DNA of 64,000 nt from positions 1-64,000 of the forward strand of contig JAHBXR010000018.1 in NCBI GenBank assembly GCA_019636335.1, read 5' to 3'. The notes below the pieces were generated by a model. It ran no database searches and was not told the DNA's origin. It saw only the letters and a list, made by a program, of their open reading frames with translations. This document shows, one piece after another, positions 28,891-37,243 of the stretch. Each line of letters starts with the position of its first letter. Position 1 is the first letter of the stretch. Position numbers and translations under genes: made by a program. The stretch comes from Pirellulales bacterium. Its GTDB lineage: Bacteria > Planctomycetota > Planctomycetia > Pirellulales > JAEUIK01.

Positions 28891-28918
28891 ACTATACAGG
28901 GTCGGCGAATTTCGGCAA
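28891..28918 (-). promoter_or_regulatory. Candidate promoter of the sufR-nuoB-suf operon
   Basis: On the minus strand, TTGCCG (28918-28913) and TATAGT (28896-28891) are separated by 16 bases, close to the sigma70 pattern. It lies 50 bases before the sufR ATG. I see no CAAC-N6-GTTG operator of cyanobacterial SufR type; the AT-rich ACGAATTAACTATA next to the -10 could hold a different operator. Confidence 0.5.
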
Positions 28919-29062
28919 TGGTTTATGCGAAAAATAGATCGCTGACAGCAGAAGTGCCGTAAATTGTTGACTGGGAACATTTTATTGTCTAGAAGTCTGC
29001 CCAGAAGCCGGGGCCGCAGGCGCACTTCGCGGCAGACAGCTTGACGATGGGAACGGACCCTC

Positions 29063-30670
29063 ATGCGTGGTCGTGCGTGGGCTCTTGGCATAGTCGTTGT
29101 GGCAATCACCCTTGGTGGGGGCATGCCGGCGCTTTCGCAGGAGGAGGAGCGGGTCTTGGAACTGGGGCTTCCGGATGCCGCCCCCGCCACCAGCGGCTGG
29201 ATGGAGCAGGTCGACCAGGCCTTTGGAAAGTGGCTCGTGGCGCCGCTCGAAAAGGTCCTCTTCTTCGATTTGCGATGGTTCGTACCGGGTTCGGAGACCG
29301 ATCCGAAGTCGCGACTCCCCTTTGTCGTGATCTGGCTTTTTGTCGGCGCCATCTATTTCACGCTACGGATGAACTTCATCAATCTGCGTGGGTTCTGGCA
29401 TTCCGTGCGACTGACCAGAGGGGATTACGACAATCACGATGACGCCGGCGAGGTGACCCACTTTCAGGCCCTCGCTTCCGCACTCTCGGGGACGCTGGGG
29501 CTGGGGAATATCGCGGGGGTGGCGATTGGGGTCGGCAAGGGGGGGCCTGGCGCAATCTTCTGGCTGATCGTCGCGGGGCTGTTCGGCATGAGCAGCAAGT
29601 TTGTCGAGTGCAGCCTCGGGCAGATGTACCGCCAGGTCGACCAGGATGGCACGATCTCCGGCGGTCCGATGCACTATCTGCGCGAGGGGCTCGCCGAATT
29701 GGGATTGCGCCGGTTGGGCAGTTTTCTGGCGGCGGTGTTCGCCGTGATGTGCATTGGCGGGGCGGTCGGTGGGGGCGGGGCTTTCCAGGTGGGGCAATCG
29801 ATGGGGGCCGTCGCCGCGCAGGTGAGCCTGTTCGACGAAGATCATTACCCCTGGCTCTATGGACTGATCATGGCGGTGCTGGTGGGCATCGTCATCATCG
29901 GCGGCATCAAACGCATTGCCGCCACGGCGGAACGCATCGTGCCGTTCATGTGCGCGCTTTACATGCTGGGCTGCTTTTACATTCTGTTCGTGTTCGCGCC
30001 CGACATCCCCGCCGCCTTCGTCGCCATCTATGAAGGCGCCTTTCATGCCGACGCCCTGTATGGCGGTTTTTTGGGCGTGATGGTCGTGGGGGTGCAACGG
30101 GCCGCCTTCTCGAATGAAGCGGGAATCGGCTCGGCTTCGATCGCCCACGCGGCCGCCCGGACGAAGGAGCCGATTAGCGAAGGCATCGTCGCCCTGCTCG
30201 AGCCCTTTATCGATACGGTGGTGGTCTGCACCCTGACGGGACTGGTCATTGTGGTGACCGGCGTGTATCGCGATCCCGCGCTGGATCATCTGGTGCAGGG
30301 GAGCAAGGGGTCGGAACTGACGGCGGCGGCTTTTGGAAGAGCGGCCGGCTGGTTTCCTTGGATCGTGACGGTCTCCTCCTTCCTCTTCGCGTACGCCACG
30401 CTGATCTGCTGGTCGTACTACGGCGAGCGCTGCGCAACGACGTTGTTTGGAGCGTGGGCTTCCTTGCCTTATAAACTGCTGTTCCTGGTGTTCGTCGTGC
30501 TGGGCTCGATCATCACGGCGACGAACATCCTCGTGTTCAGCGATTTGATGATCCTGGCCATGGGGTTGCCGAACGTCGTGGGGCTCGTGCTCTTGAATCG
30601 CAAGGTACGCCGCGCGCTCGACGATTACTGGCAACGTTACCGGGCGGGCGAATTCGAACCGCGCCACTAG
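29063..30670 (+). CDS. Alanine/glycine:cation symporter (AGCS family)
   Basis: 535 residues with about 10-11 membrane helices. It imports alanine or glycine with Na+ (family knowledge). Family blocks are visible: SALSGTLGLGNIAGVAIGVG, GGPGAIFWLIVAGLFGMSSK, GGPMHYLREGL, FSNEAGIGSASIAHAAA and the late LICWSYYGERCATTLFG. The N-terminal 20 residues look like a signal sequence (WALGIVVVAITLGGGMPALS), followed by a soluble stretch of 65 residues before the first core helix, longer than in many relatives. Divergent from sufR. A TTGACT-N17-TAGAAG pair at 28967-28995 may be its promoter. Confidence 0.95.
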   Translation: MRGRAWALGIVVVAITLGGGMPALSQEEERVLELGLPDAAPATSGWMEQVDQAFGKWLVAPLEKVLFFDLRWFVPGSETDPKSRLPFVVIWLFVGAIYFTLRMNFINLRGFWHSVRLTRGDYDNHDDAGEVTHFQALASALSGTLGLGNIAGVAIGVGKGGPGAIFWLIVAGLFGMSSKFVECSLGQMYRQVDQDGTISGGPMHYLREGLAELGLRRLGSFLAAVFAVMCIGGAVGGGGAFQVGQSMGAVAAQVSLFDEDHYPWLYGLIMAVLVGIVIIGGIKRIAATAERIVPFMCALYMLGCFYILFVFAPDIPAAFVAIYEGAFHADALYGGFLGVMVVGVQRAAFSNEAGIGSASIAHAAARTKEPISEGIVALLEPFIDTVVVCTLTGLVIVVTGVYRDPALDHLVQGSKGSELTAAAFGRAAGWFPWIVTVSSFLFAYATLICWSYYGERCATTLFGAWASLPYKLLFLVFVVLGSIITATNILVFSDLMILAMGLPNVVGLVLLNRKVRRALDDYWQRYRAGEFEPRH

Positions 30671-30699
30671 AAGTGCGCTCGACAGAAAGGTGTTTTTCC

Positions 30700-31128
30700 A
30701 TGAGCTGGGCTCCCCGCAAGAAGGTCGTCGTGCCGATCGACTTTTCCGACGATTCGTTCGCGGCGCTCGAGACGGCGCTCGAGCTGGTCGACGACCCGAA
30801 GAAGATCAGCGTGATCAATGTGCTGGCGGTGCTCGAGCCGGCCGAGCCGGGGGTGATCTGGGCCACCGTCGACGAGGAGAGCCGCGCCCGGCATGCCGAG
30901 CAGGCGCTGCGCGAGCGTCTGGCGGAGGCGAAATACCAGGGCATCGAATTCAAGATCGAGTTCGGCGACCCGGGGCACGAAGTCGCCAACTTCGCCCAGG
31001 AGCAAGGGGCCGATCTGATCGTCCTCAGTTCGCACGGCCGCACGGGAATCAAGCGGCTGCTGATCGGCTCGGTGGCCGAACGCATCGTGCGACTCGCCCA
31101 CTGCCCCGTGCTCGTGCTGCGGAAGTAG
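30700..31128 (+). CDS. Universal stress protein UspA-like
   Basis: 142 residues, a single UspA domain. It has KKVVVPIDFSDDSFAALETA at the start and the ATP-binding GLIVLSSHGRTGIKRLLIG-type end (SSHGRTGIKRLLIGSVAERI), so nucleotide binding is likely. It is 29 bases after the AGCS symporter gene and likely co-transcribed. Start at 30700 with GAAAGG 9 bases upstream. The stop codon TAG is the second to fourth base of the family A repeat. Confidence 0.93.
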   Translation: MSWAPRKKVVVPIDFSDDSFAALETALELVDDPKKISVINVLAVLEPAEPGVIWATVDEESRARHAEQALRERLAEAKYQGIEFKIEFGDPGHEVANFAQEQGADLIVLSSHGRTGIKRLLIGSVAERIVRLAHCPVLVLRK

Positions 31129-31202
31129 GTCAGGTACGCCGTACCTGACAAACAATCGAGTGGCGATATCGAACGCTGTCAGGTACGGCGTACCTGACCT
31201 AC
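31125..31202. repeat. Nested palindromic repeat, family A copy 3
   Basis: A 78-base copy, with near-perfect arms (TAGGTCAGGTACGCCGTACC plus TGAC and its partner). The spacer reads as the reverse complement of the copy 1 spacer (TCGAGTGGCGATATCGAAC against GTTCGATGTGGCCAACTCGA), so it is inserted in the opposite orientation. It supplies the TAG stop of the UspA gene and lies in a convergent gap. Confidence 0.88.
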
Positions 31203-31247
31203 GAGTTGCCTGTGCGAATGCTTCGTCTGAGGTTTCCGCTACTCGCG

Positions 31248-31523
31248 GGGTGCCACTGGCTTTGCCAGTGCCAGTTCGAGACAACGAACTTATTCAGCTT
31301 GATGCTCACGCAGCATGTCAAAGATAAGTGACACGAAATTACGCGGCCTCTGCTGGCTTGCATTCTCTCGAAGTATTATTCACCTCTGCGCTGCCAATGA
31401 ACCCAGGGCGACCAACGGGAGCCCGGCCAGCGTGCCGGTGATCAATACATTCGGGCTCACTTGCCGCGCAGCCATCAATAACATCCCCCACAGGCCAAGG
31501 CACTGGCAATGCCAGTGGCACCC
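31248..31523. repeat. Pair of inverted hairpin repeats (family C) flanking about 225 bases
   Basis: The left arm, 31248-31272 (GGGTGCCACTGGCTTTGCC then AGTGCC), and right arm, 31499-31523, are inverted repeats with one mismatch. Each arm is also a small hairpin. Inside, 31386-31426 is a copy of the family E repeat. No ORF of note is inside. The whole 516-base gap (31129-31644) between the convergent UspA and dusB genes is made of repeat material. Confidence 0.65.
31386..31426. repeat. Dispersed 41-base repeat (family E) copy 2
   Basis: Matches 21271-21311 at about 34 of 41 positions, in the same orientation. Here it lies inside the family C inverted pair, unlike the first copy. Confidence 0.6.
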
Positions 31524-31644
31524 AGAGTTCCCCGCTTCAACTTCGAGTTGAACGCAGAAGGAAACCGTGTCGTGAAACTTGACTCGGCACTTGCTAACTC
31601 CAGGCCAATGCCGGCCAGGCTGATGCATCGAGTTGCCATCTCCG

Positions 31645-32703
31645 CTACCCGCTGCGCGGGAAGAATTGCTCGACGACTGCTGCAAATTCGTCGGGCCGCG
31701 TGACGCGGGAGACCTTCGAGCGGAACTCGCGGGCGCCCGCTCTCCCTTGGGCGTAGCAGCAGGCGAACTTGCGCATCAGGATCGTTCCCATCCGCTCGCC
31801 GAAGCGTTCGACCACCAGGCCGTAGTGACGCAGCAGCAAGGCTCGTTCTTCGGCGAGCGTCAGATCGGGCGGGATCGGTTTGCCCGCGAGCGCCGCGCGC
31901 ACCTGCGCGAAGAGCCACGGCTTGGACAACGCCGCGCGGGCGATCATCACGCCGTCGACGCGATAACGCTGAAAGGCGGTTACCACCTTGGCGGGCGTGT
32001 CGAGGTCGCCATTGCCGATGAGCGGAATGCGACGCAGGACGCTCTTGATTTCGGAGATGCGTTCCCAATCGGCCGAGCCGGTGAAGTAGTCCTTCGCCGT
32101 GCGGCCATGCACCGTCAGGGCGGCGGCCCCGGCCTGCTCGACCACCTGCGCCACCTCGCAGGCATTCATCGTCTCGCGCGTGCAGCCGAGCCGGATCTTG
32201 GCCGTGACGGGGGTCGGGGCACACGCCTGCACCACGCGTTCGATGATCGCCCCCATCCGCTCGGGATAACGCAGCAGGTACGAGCCGCTGTGAGCCTTTT
32301 CGGTGACGTCCTTCACCGGGCAACCAAAATTGATATCCACGACACTCACGTGCAATTCGTGAGCCAGCTTCGCGCCGACGGCGGCGAGCGTCGCCGGATC
32401 GTTGTCCCACATCTGCACGGCCAGCGGCCGCGCTTCGTCGGCCACGCCCCACAGACGCTCGGGCAATTCGTGCTCGTGCTCGTCGAGGTAGAGGAACCCA
32501 CGGGCACAGATCATCTCGGTCGCTTGCAGTCCGGCTCCCCCCAGTTCGCGCACGATCTGGCGAAAGGCATAGTTCGTAAAGCCCGCCATGGGGGCCTGCA
32601 GCACCGGCGGATCGATCACCAGCGGACCGATGCGCAACGCTGGCAAAGCCAGCGGCGTGGGACGATCGGCAATCGCAGTGGAAGCAGAGGGCATACGCCT
32701 CAT
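31645..32703 (-). CDS. dusB: tRNA-dihydrouridine synthase, DusB-like
   Basis: 352 residues. It reduces uridines in the tRNA D-loop using FMN. Visible blocks are APMAGFTNYAFRQIVRELGG, the conserved-Cys motif DINFGCPVKDVTEKAHSG, VTAKIRLGC, ALTVHGRTAKDYFTGSADW, IPLIGNGDLDTP and GVMIARAALSKPW. A short N-terminal extension precedes the barrel; ATG 32694 is an alternative start. It is divergent from the enoyl-CoA hydratase-like gene. Confidence 0.94.
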   Translation of the reverse strand: MRRMPSASTAIADRPTPLALPALRIGPLVIDPPVLQAPMAGFTNYAFRQIVRELGGAGLQATEMICARGFLYLDEHEHELPERLWGVADEARPLAVQMWDNDPATLAAVGAKLAHELHVSVVDINFGCPVKDVTEKAHSGSYLLRYPERMGAIIERVVQACAPTPVTAKIRLGCTRETMNACEVAQVVEQAGAAALTVHGRTAKDYFTGSADWERISEIKSVLRRIPLIGNGDLDTPAKVVTAFQRYRVDGVMIARAALSKPWLFAQVRAALAGKPIPPDLTLAEERALLLRHYGLVVERFGERMGTILMRKFACCYAQGRAGAREFRSKVSRVTRPDEFAAVVEQFFPRSG

Positions 32704-32782
32704 TCAAGGTGAAACCACCCGCCGCGCCAAGCGTGAAGTGACTGGCACGGTGGGGTCGAGAGCCACTAGAATCGCCCTCGCC

Positions 32783-33577
32783 ATGAGCCTGCCCCATTCC
32801 ATTTCGCTTGGTACGATCGACGTCGAGCTCGACGGTTCGATGGCGCGGGTGTGGCTCAACCGACCTCAGGTGCGGAATGCACTCAGCCGACAATTGGTCG
32901 CCGACCTGGGCAGCGCCATCGAGTTCGTGGCCGCGCACGAGGAGATCGGCGCCTTGGTGCTCGCTGGCCGGGGCGAGGCCTTCTGTGCCGGGGCCGACCT
33001 GCGCGAGATCGGCTCCCTTGCGGCGGACGAGGCCGTGCAGTTGGAACTGGAGGGGGCGGCCATCCTCGACCGGCTTGCCGCACTGCCCCTCATCACGATC
33101 GCCGCGCTGCATGGGTACGCTGTCGGGGGCGGGTTTTCCTTGTCGCTCTATTGCGATGTTCGCCTGGCCGCCGAGGGCACGCGAATGGGGTTCCCCCCTG
33201 CGGCGCGGCATTGGCTCCCCCCGTGGGGTCTGGCACAATTGGCCGGCTGGGTGGGGGTGGCCCGAGCGCAGCAGATTGTGCTCGCCGGCGGGATGTTCGA
33301 GGTGACCAAGGCGGAACGCTGGGGCCTTGTCGACGAGATCGTCGCGCTGGGGGATATGCCAACACGAGCCACCGAGGTCGCACGTGAGCTGAGTGCGGCG
33401 CGGCGCGAGGTTATCTCTGAAGTGCGGTCGTTCTTCGCCCAGTTGCGAGGAACGCCGAATGCCAAGTGGGATCGTCTCGCAGGCGAAGGCTTTGGCCGCC
33501 TGTTTGCCAGCGCGCCGGCGCAACGGGCCGTGCAGGAGTTTGTTGCCCGAGCAAGAAACAAAGACGCGACTGAGTAA
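32783..33577 (+). CDS. Enoyl-CoA hydratase/isomerase family protein
   Basis: 264 residues of the crotonase fold. The oxyanion-hole block GEAFCAGADLREIG and HGYAVGGGFSLSLYCD are clear, as is the later VTKAERWGLVDEIV. The usual catalytic Glu after GGG (GGGxEL) is Ser (GGGFSLSL), and the second Glu region reads FPPAARHWLPPWG, so classical hydratase chemistry is doubtful. The next gene, a thioesterase, follows after 28 bases, so the pair probably handles one acyl-CoA substrate. Confidence 0.88.
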   Translation: MSLPHSISLGTIDVELDGSMARVWLNRPQVRNALSRQLVADLGSAIEFVAAHEEIGALVLAGRGEAFCAGADLREIGSLAADEAVQLELEGAAILDRLAALPLITIAALHGYAVGGGFSLSLYCDVRLAAEGTRMGFPPAARHWLPPWGLAQLAGWVGVARAQQIVLAGGMFEVTKAERWGLVDEIVALGDMPTRATEVARELSAARREVISEVRSFFAQLRGTPNAKWDRLAGEGFGRLFASAPAQRAVQEFVARARNKDATE

Positions 33578-33605
33578 TACTCCGGAAAATGCCCGAGGAA
33601 TCACG

Positions 33606-34004
33606 ATGAAAGAAACGTTGCTGCCCGGCACGAAAGGGGAGGTACGCCATCGCGTTGTTACGGAAAACCTGGTGAGCCACGTCAATCCGAAGGGGCCCGC
33701 GGTGCTGGCCACCCCCTGGGTCCTCTCGCTCATGGAACACGCGGCGTACAACGCTATCCAGCCACACCTGGATGAAGGGGAGCAGTCGGTGGGCGTAGGC
33801 TTCGAGTTTCGTCACCTCGCCCCGACGCCGGCCGGCGCGCAGGTCGTCGCCTCGGCAGAAGTCACGTCGATCGAAGGCATGATGGTCACGCTCACGATCG
33901 AGGCCCGCGACGAGCACGAGTTGATCGCCCAGGGAACCCACGTCCGCGGCGTGATCGAGATGGCTCGTTTCCACAAACGACTCGAGCGGAAACAACGCGG
34001 CTAA
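33606..34004 (+). CDS. FlK-type acyl-CoA thioesterase (hotdog fold)
   Basis: 132 residues. The fluoroacetyl-CoA thioesterase-like pattern is present: Thr in VLATPWVLSLMEHAA, the Glu of the same helix and the His in FRHLAPTPAGAQV match the Thr/Glu/His triad of FlK. The C-terminal ARDEHELIAQGTHVRGVI is typical. GAGGAATCACG precedes the ATG at 33606. The likely reaction is hydrolysis of a small acyl-CoA; the specific substrate is unknown. Confidence 0.88.
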   Translation: MKETLLPGTKGEVRHRVVTENLVSHVNPKGPAVLATPWVLSLMEHAAYNAIQPHLDEGEQSVGVGFEFRHLAPTPAGAQVVASAEVTSIEGMMVTLTIEARDEHELIAQGTHVRGVIEMARFHKRLERKQRG

Positions 34005-34032
34005 GTCATAGCGTGCGCGCGGCGCATCGATC

Positions 34033-34053
34033 GTCAGGAACGGGGCGCCTGAC
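34033..34053. repeat. Half copy of the family A palindrome at a gene end
   Basis: GTCAGGAACGGGGCGCCTGA plus C is one degenerate arm of the nested palindrome, preceded by GATC as in copy 2. It overlaps the last six codons and the stop of the TolC-like gene. Confidence 0.55.
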
Positions 34054-36733
34054 TTGCGCGGGCCGAGCGTTCGACTGCGTCGCTCGGCGAACGGCCGCTG
34101 CCGGTCAGCACCAGGGCGCTAGCGAGCCTGGCGGGAGGGGTCGTCGAGGGCAGCACCAGCGTCACGTACTCGGCGATCGACTGGTTGTAATCGGTGAGGG
34201 CCGCGAGAAAGGCCTGCGTCTCCGACGTCTCTTCGGCCATCGTGGCCAGCACTTCGTCCATCGAACCGGCCCCCATCTGGTAGTCGTGAATCGCCGTGGC
34301 GCGGGCTTGATCCGCCATAACCACTGCCGCCGCGAGATCGGTGAAGACGGTGTGTTGTCCCGGTACCGTCTCGGCCAGGCGCTGAATCGCGGGAGTCGCC
34401 GCGATGGGGGCGGGCTGCGATTCGAGCTTTAGTTTGTAGCCCCCCGCGTGCGGCACCGTCTGCGGACGGATCCACGTGCCATGTACGGCGTATCCGGCGA
34501 CCAACGTCAACTGAAACTCCGCGGTCAACAACTCGGCCTTCGCCAGTTGCAATTCCGCCGCCGCGGCCGCCTTGGCCGCTCGCAGGCGCAACATGTCGAG
34601 CGGGCCGGTCGGGGCGCTGCGGCGCTCGAGCACGCTCGGGGCGAGCACCTCGAGCAGTCCGATCTGCTCCGTGACGACCTGCGTGCGGGCCAGCTTTTCG
34701 CGAGCGATCCAATAGGCGTCGATGGCCGGCAGCCTCGAGCCAGGGGCCACGGAATTCAGCAGGTCGGGCAGCGTCATCGCCGCGACCGGATGATCGGACG
34801 ATTGCAACTCGGGGGCCCGATCCCAATGCAGGAGCGAGGCCAGCCGTTGAGCTCGTTTGGTGGGGGTGGTCGACAACAGGGTGTGATAATTGGTCGCAGG
34901 ACTGTTCGTCTCCATCGGCTGTTCGGGCGCGTAATGGACGGTGTGCTCGACGGGGGACCGTGCCGCCACGGCATCGAGCGGGGCCGGTACGCCGTGCGCT
35001 GCCGAGTGCTCGCGGGCGGGCTGGGACGAGGCGGGCGCGCCACCGGCGCCTGCCGGGGCAGGTTCATTTGCCGAGGGCACCTCGAGCGGGGGGATCTCCA
35101 GGTCGAACTCGGGACCCTCGATCGCGCCGACCGGGGCTGCGGTCGAGGCCGACGGTGCGGGGGGAGTCAACGGACGAGGCTGCTCGGCCGGATCGTTCGA
35201 GATCGGGAAGGGAGCGGGCTCGGCCAGGGTCGGTTCCCCCGCCGTCGCGGCGTTCATGCCTTCGCGGCGCGGATCGGCCAGGGTCGGTTCGTTGCGCGCC
35301 GGCCGATCGAACCCGGCAGGCACGACCCCCTGCTCCAGCGGCAAGTATTGTCCGGGCGCAGTGAAGGCGGCATCCACCTGCGGCACAAGTCGCTCGTGGG
35401 CGGCGATGTCTTCAAGCTTGATCAGCATCGAGGTCAATTCGCGGCTGCCCGTGCCGAGCGGGGCGATGCCCAGGGCGTAATGGGCGATCTCGAGGTTGTA
35501 TCGCTCGACCGCCGTGAGGAACGCCGCGCGCTGTTGACGCAGCGAGGCGAGCGAGTCGATGACGCTCCGGGGGCTGGCAGCCGCCTGGCTCCAGGCCTCG
35601 ACGGCAGCGTCCAACGCATCGTTGGCCGCCTGTACGGCCACCGCACGCTGGCGGATCTCTTCGAGACGAATCGGCAGCAGACGATCGGTCAGATAGGCCT
35701 GCGCCGGCGCGGGGCCTTGCCCGAAAATCGTCTCGAATTGCGTGCGGTAGGTGCCTACGTGGGGCGGATCGGTCGCCAAGGGGAGTCCGGCCCGGGTGTC
35801 CATCGGCACGAGGCCAGCCAACTCGTGCTGGGCCCCGATGGCCGCCAGTTCGGCGGCGTGGGCGTCGGCCTTGGCTCGGGCGAGCGCCGCGTGGATGGCC
35901 AGCGTGTCTCCCTCGCTTCCGTGCGCGAGCGCTTCCGAGGTGGAGAGTTCTTCGAGCAGACGATACTCGGCCAGGCGGAGATGGTAGTCGGCGATCGCCG
36001 CCGACAGTTTCCAGTAGGCCTGCGTCGCGCGCAATTGCTGGCTGCGGTCGGCGATGAGCGTGAGCATATTGACGAGCGACAGCGGCTGCCCGACGAGCTG
36101 GCCCTCGGCCGGCGGCATCAAGGTCGCGGACAACAGTGCCGCGGCTTCGCTTGGCGGTGTTGTCGCCGGCGGGGTGGTCGAGCCTCGCGATACGGCGCCT
36201 GGCATCGAGGAGGGGGTCATGTGCTCATGAATCGCCGAAGGGCTCGAGTCACGCGCCGGCGCCGTCCAGGTTCGCGCCGTGGGCGCTGTGGAATTCGTCG
36301 TTGGAGGTGCGCTGGAAGGTCCCGTCGGCACGGGAGCCACCGTAGCCGGCGGACGCGATTCGGCCGGCATCACCGGGGGGGGCGCCAAGGTACCGGTCGG
36401 AGCGCTGCGGACCGGAGGAGCGACGTTGGCCGGGGGAGTGGTTCTGGTTGGGGGCGTCGAGGACGCGGGCGTTTCGCTATCGAGTACCGGCGGCGCGCTG
36501 CGATAGCGATCGTAGCGGTCGCTGCGCGGTGTCGTGGACGGAGCAGCACTGCGTGGCGCGGCGCTGGCCGGGATGTCGCCGGGCGCGGACGCAGCGCCTG
36601 GTGGTGCAGTATTACCGGCCGGAGCAACCTCGGCGGCCTGGCGTGCGGGGGGCACGTTGTCGAAGGGCCCGGTGGCTGGCGGCGCGGATTGTGCGACCAG
36701 CGCCGCGCAAAACAAGAACGATGCGGTACCCAT
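34034..36733 (-). CDS. TolC-like outer-membrane efflux protein with long Pro/Ala/Thr-rich linkers
   Basis: 899 residues. The start at 36733 gives a signal peptide (MGTASFLFCAALVAQSAPPA) and has AAGGGGA upstream. Residues 25-200 and 450-600 are low-complexity Pro/Ala/Thr/Ser segments. Two alpha-helical blocks, about 215-420 and 630-890, have the heptad-like composition of TolC repeats: QLRATQAYWKLSAAIADYHL in the first, LPAIDAYWIAREKLARTQVV in the second. It resembles the large TolC-like proteins of planctomycetes, probably with a role in efflux or envelope architecture. No pump genes are nearby. The C-terminus is encoded in a palindromic repeat. Confidence 0.72.
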   Translation of the reverse strand: MGTASFLFCAALVAQSAPPATGPFDNVPPARQAAEVAPAGNTAPPGAASAPGDIPASAAPRSAAPSTTPRSDRYDRYRSAPPVLDSETPASSTPPTRTTPPANVAPPVRSAPTGTLAPPPVMPAESRPPATVAPVPTGPSSAPPTTNSTAPTARTWTAPARDSSPSAIHEHMTPSSMPGAVSRGSTTPPATTPPSEAAALLSATLMPPAEGQLVGQPLSLVNMLTLIADRSQQLRATQAYWKLSAAIADYHLRLAEYRLLEELSTSEALAHGSEGDTLAIHAALARAKADAHAAELAAIGAQHELAGLVPMDTRAGLPLATDPPHVGTYRTQFETIFGQGPAPAQAYLTDRLLPIRLEEIRQRAVAVQAANDALDAAVEAWSQAAASPRSVIDSLASLRQQRAAFLTAVERYNLEIAHYALGIAPLGTGSRELTSMLIKLEDIAAHERLVPQVDAAFTAPGQYLPLEQGVVPAGFDRPARNEPTLADPRREGMNAATAGEPTLAEPAPFPISNDPAEQPRPLTPPAPSASTAAPVGAIEGPEFDLEIPPLEVPSANEPAPAGAGGAPASSQPAREHSAAHGVPAPLDAVAARSPVEHTVHYAPEQPMETNSPATNYHTLLSTTPTKRAQRLASLLHWDRAPELQSSDHPVAAMTLPDLLNSVAPGSRLPAIDAYWIAREKLARTQVVTEQIGLLEVLAPSVLERRSAPTGPLDMLRLRAAKAAAAAELQLAKAELLTAEFQLTLVAGYAVHGTWIRPQTVPHAGGYKLKLESQPAPIAATPAIQRLAETVPGQHTVFTDLAAAVVMADQARATAIHDYQMGAGSMDEVLATMAEETSETQAFLAALTDYNQSIAEYVTLVLPSTTPPARLASALVLTGSGRSPSDAVERSARASQAPRS

Positions 36734-36957
36734 CCGTGGTCCCCTTGTCTCTCGCCGAGGCGGTAGTTGTGGGCGTGCGCGCCGCGCGAATCTCGCGCGG
36801 AAATCCATCCTCCGCGCACACGTTCAAGGATAAGCGTGACGATTCGTGGGAAACGCGTCAATCCAGATCGGTGGCGCGACCGCGCGACCGGGAGAGAACA
36901 CAGTGTCTGTCCCACGCCGGTGTGGCCCGGCGTGGGACAGACGTGCTGCGGTTGATC

Positions 36958-37164
36958 CTACTTTTGCAGGAGTAGTTTGCCGTTGCGGGTGAGCAAGAGG
37001 CGATAGCGTTCGCCGGCGTGCTCGATGAGGACTTCGCGATGGCCTTGGAGCAGGTCTTGCGAGTTGAGCACGCGGGGAGAATTCGCTGCGGCATCGTCGG
37101 CGGGATTAGCGGGGAGCGAGTCGGAGCGAATGTTCATGGGGCGGGGCGACAGTCGAATGGCCAT
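36958..37164 (-). CDS. hemP: Hemin uptake protein HemP
   Basis: 68 residues. The HemP signature is clear: LNSQDLLQGHREVLIEHAGE then RYRLLLTRNGKLLLQK. HemP is a small protein made with haem/iron uptake genes and, in some bacteria, an activator of them. Two starts are possible, ATG 37164 or the internal MNIRSDS. A strong Fur box sits 60 bases upstream. No haem receptor or transporter lies in this window, so it is separated from its usual partners. Confidence 0.93.
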   Translation of the reverse strand: MAIRLSPRPMNIRSDSLPANPADDAAANSPRVLNSQDLLQGHREVLIEHAGERYRLLLTRNGKLLLQK

Positions 37165-37224
37165 CGATCGATTGGTTCCGTTCGAAATAGAGCGGATTTA
37201 GTGCGTGGCGGCTTATGGCTTCGC

Positions 37225-37243
37225 TGATAATGAGTCTCAATAT
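37225..37243. promoter_or_regulatory. Fur box upstream of hemP
   Basis: GATAATGAGTCTCAATATC matches 15 of the 16 arm positions of the Fur consensus GATAATGATAATCATTATC. It is 60 bases before the hemP ATG, so hemP should be repressed by iron through Fur. It could also influence the plus-strand promoter at 37363, about 120 bases away. Confidence 0.88.

Noticed and set aside
31475-33751. 758-residue minus-strand ORF over dusB and the crotonase-like gene
   Set aside because: It covers real genes on both strands and contains no family motif.
34448-36766. 772-residue plus-strand ORF
   Set aside because: Shadow of the TolC-like gene; Arg/Gly-rich with no signal or domain.
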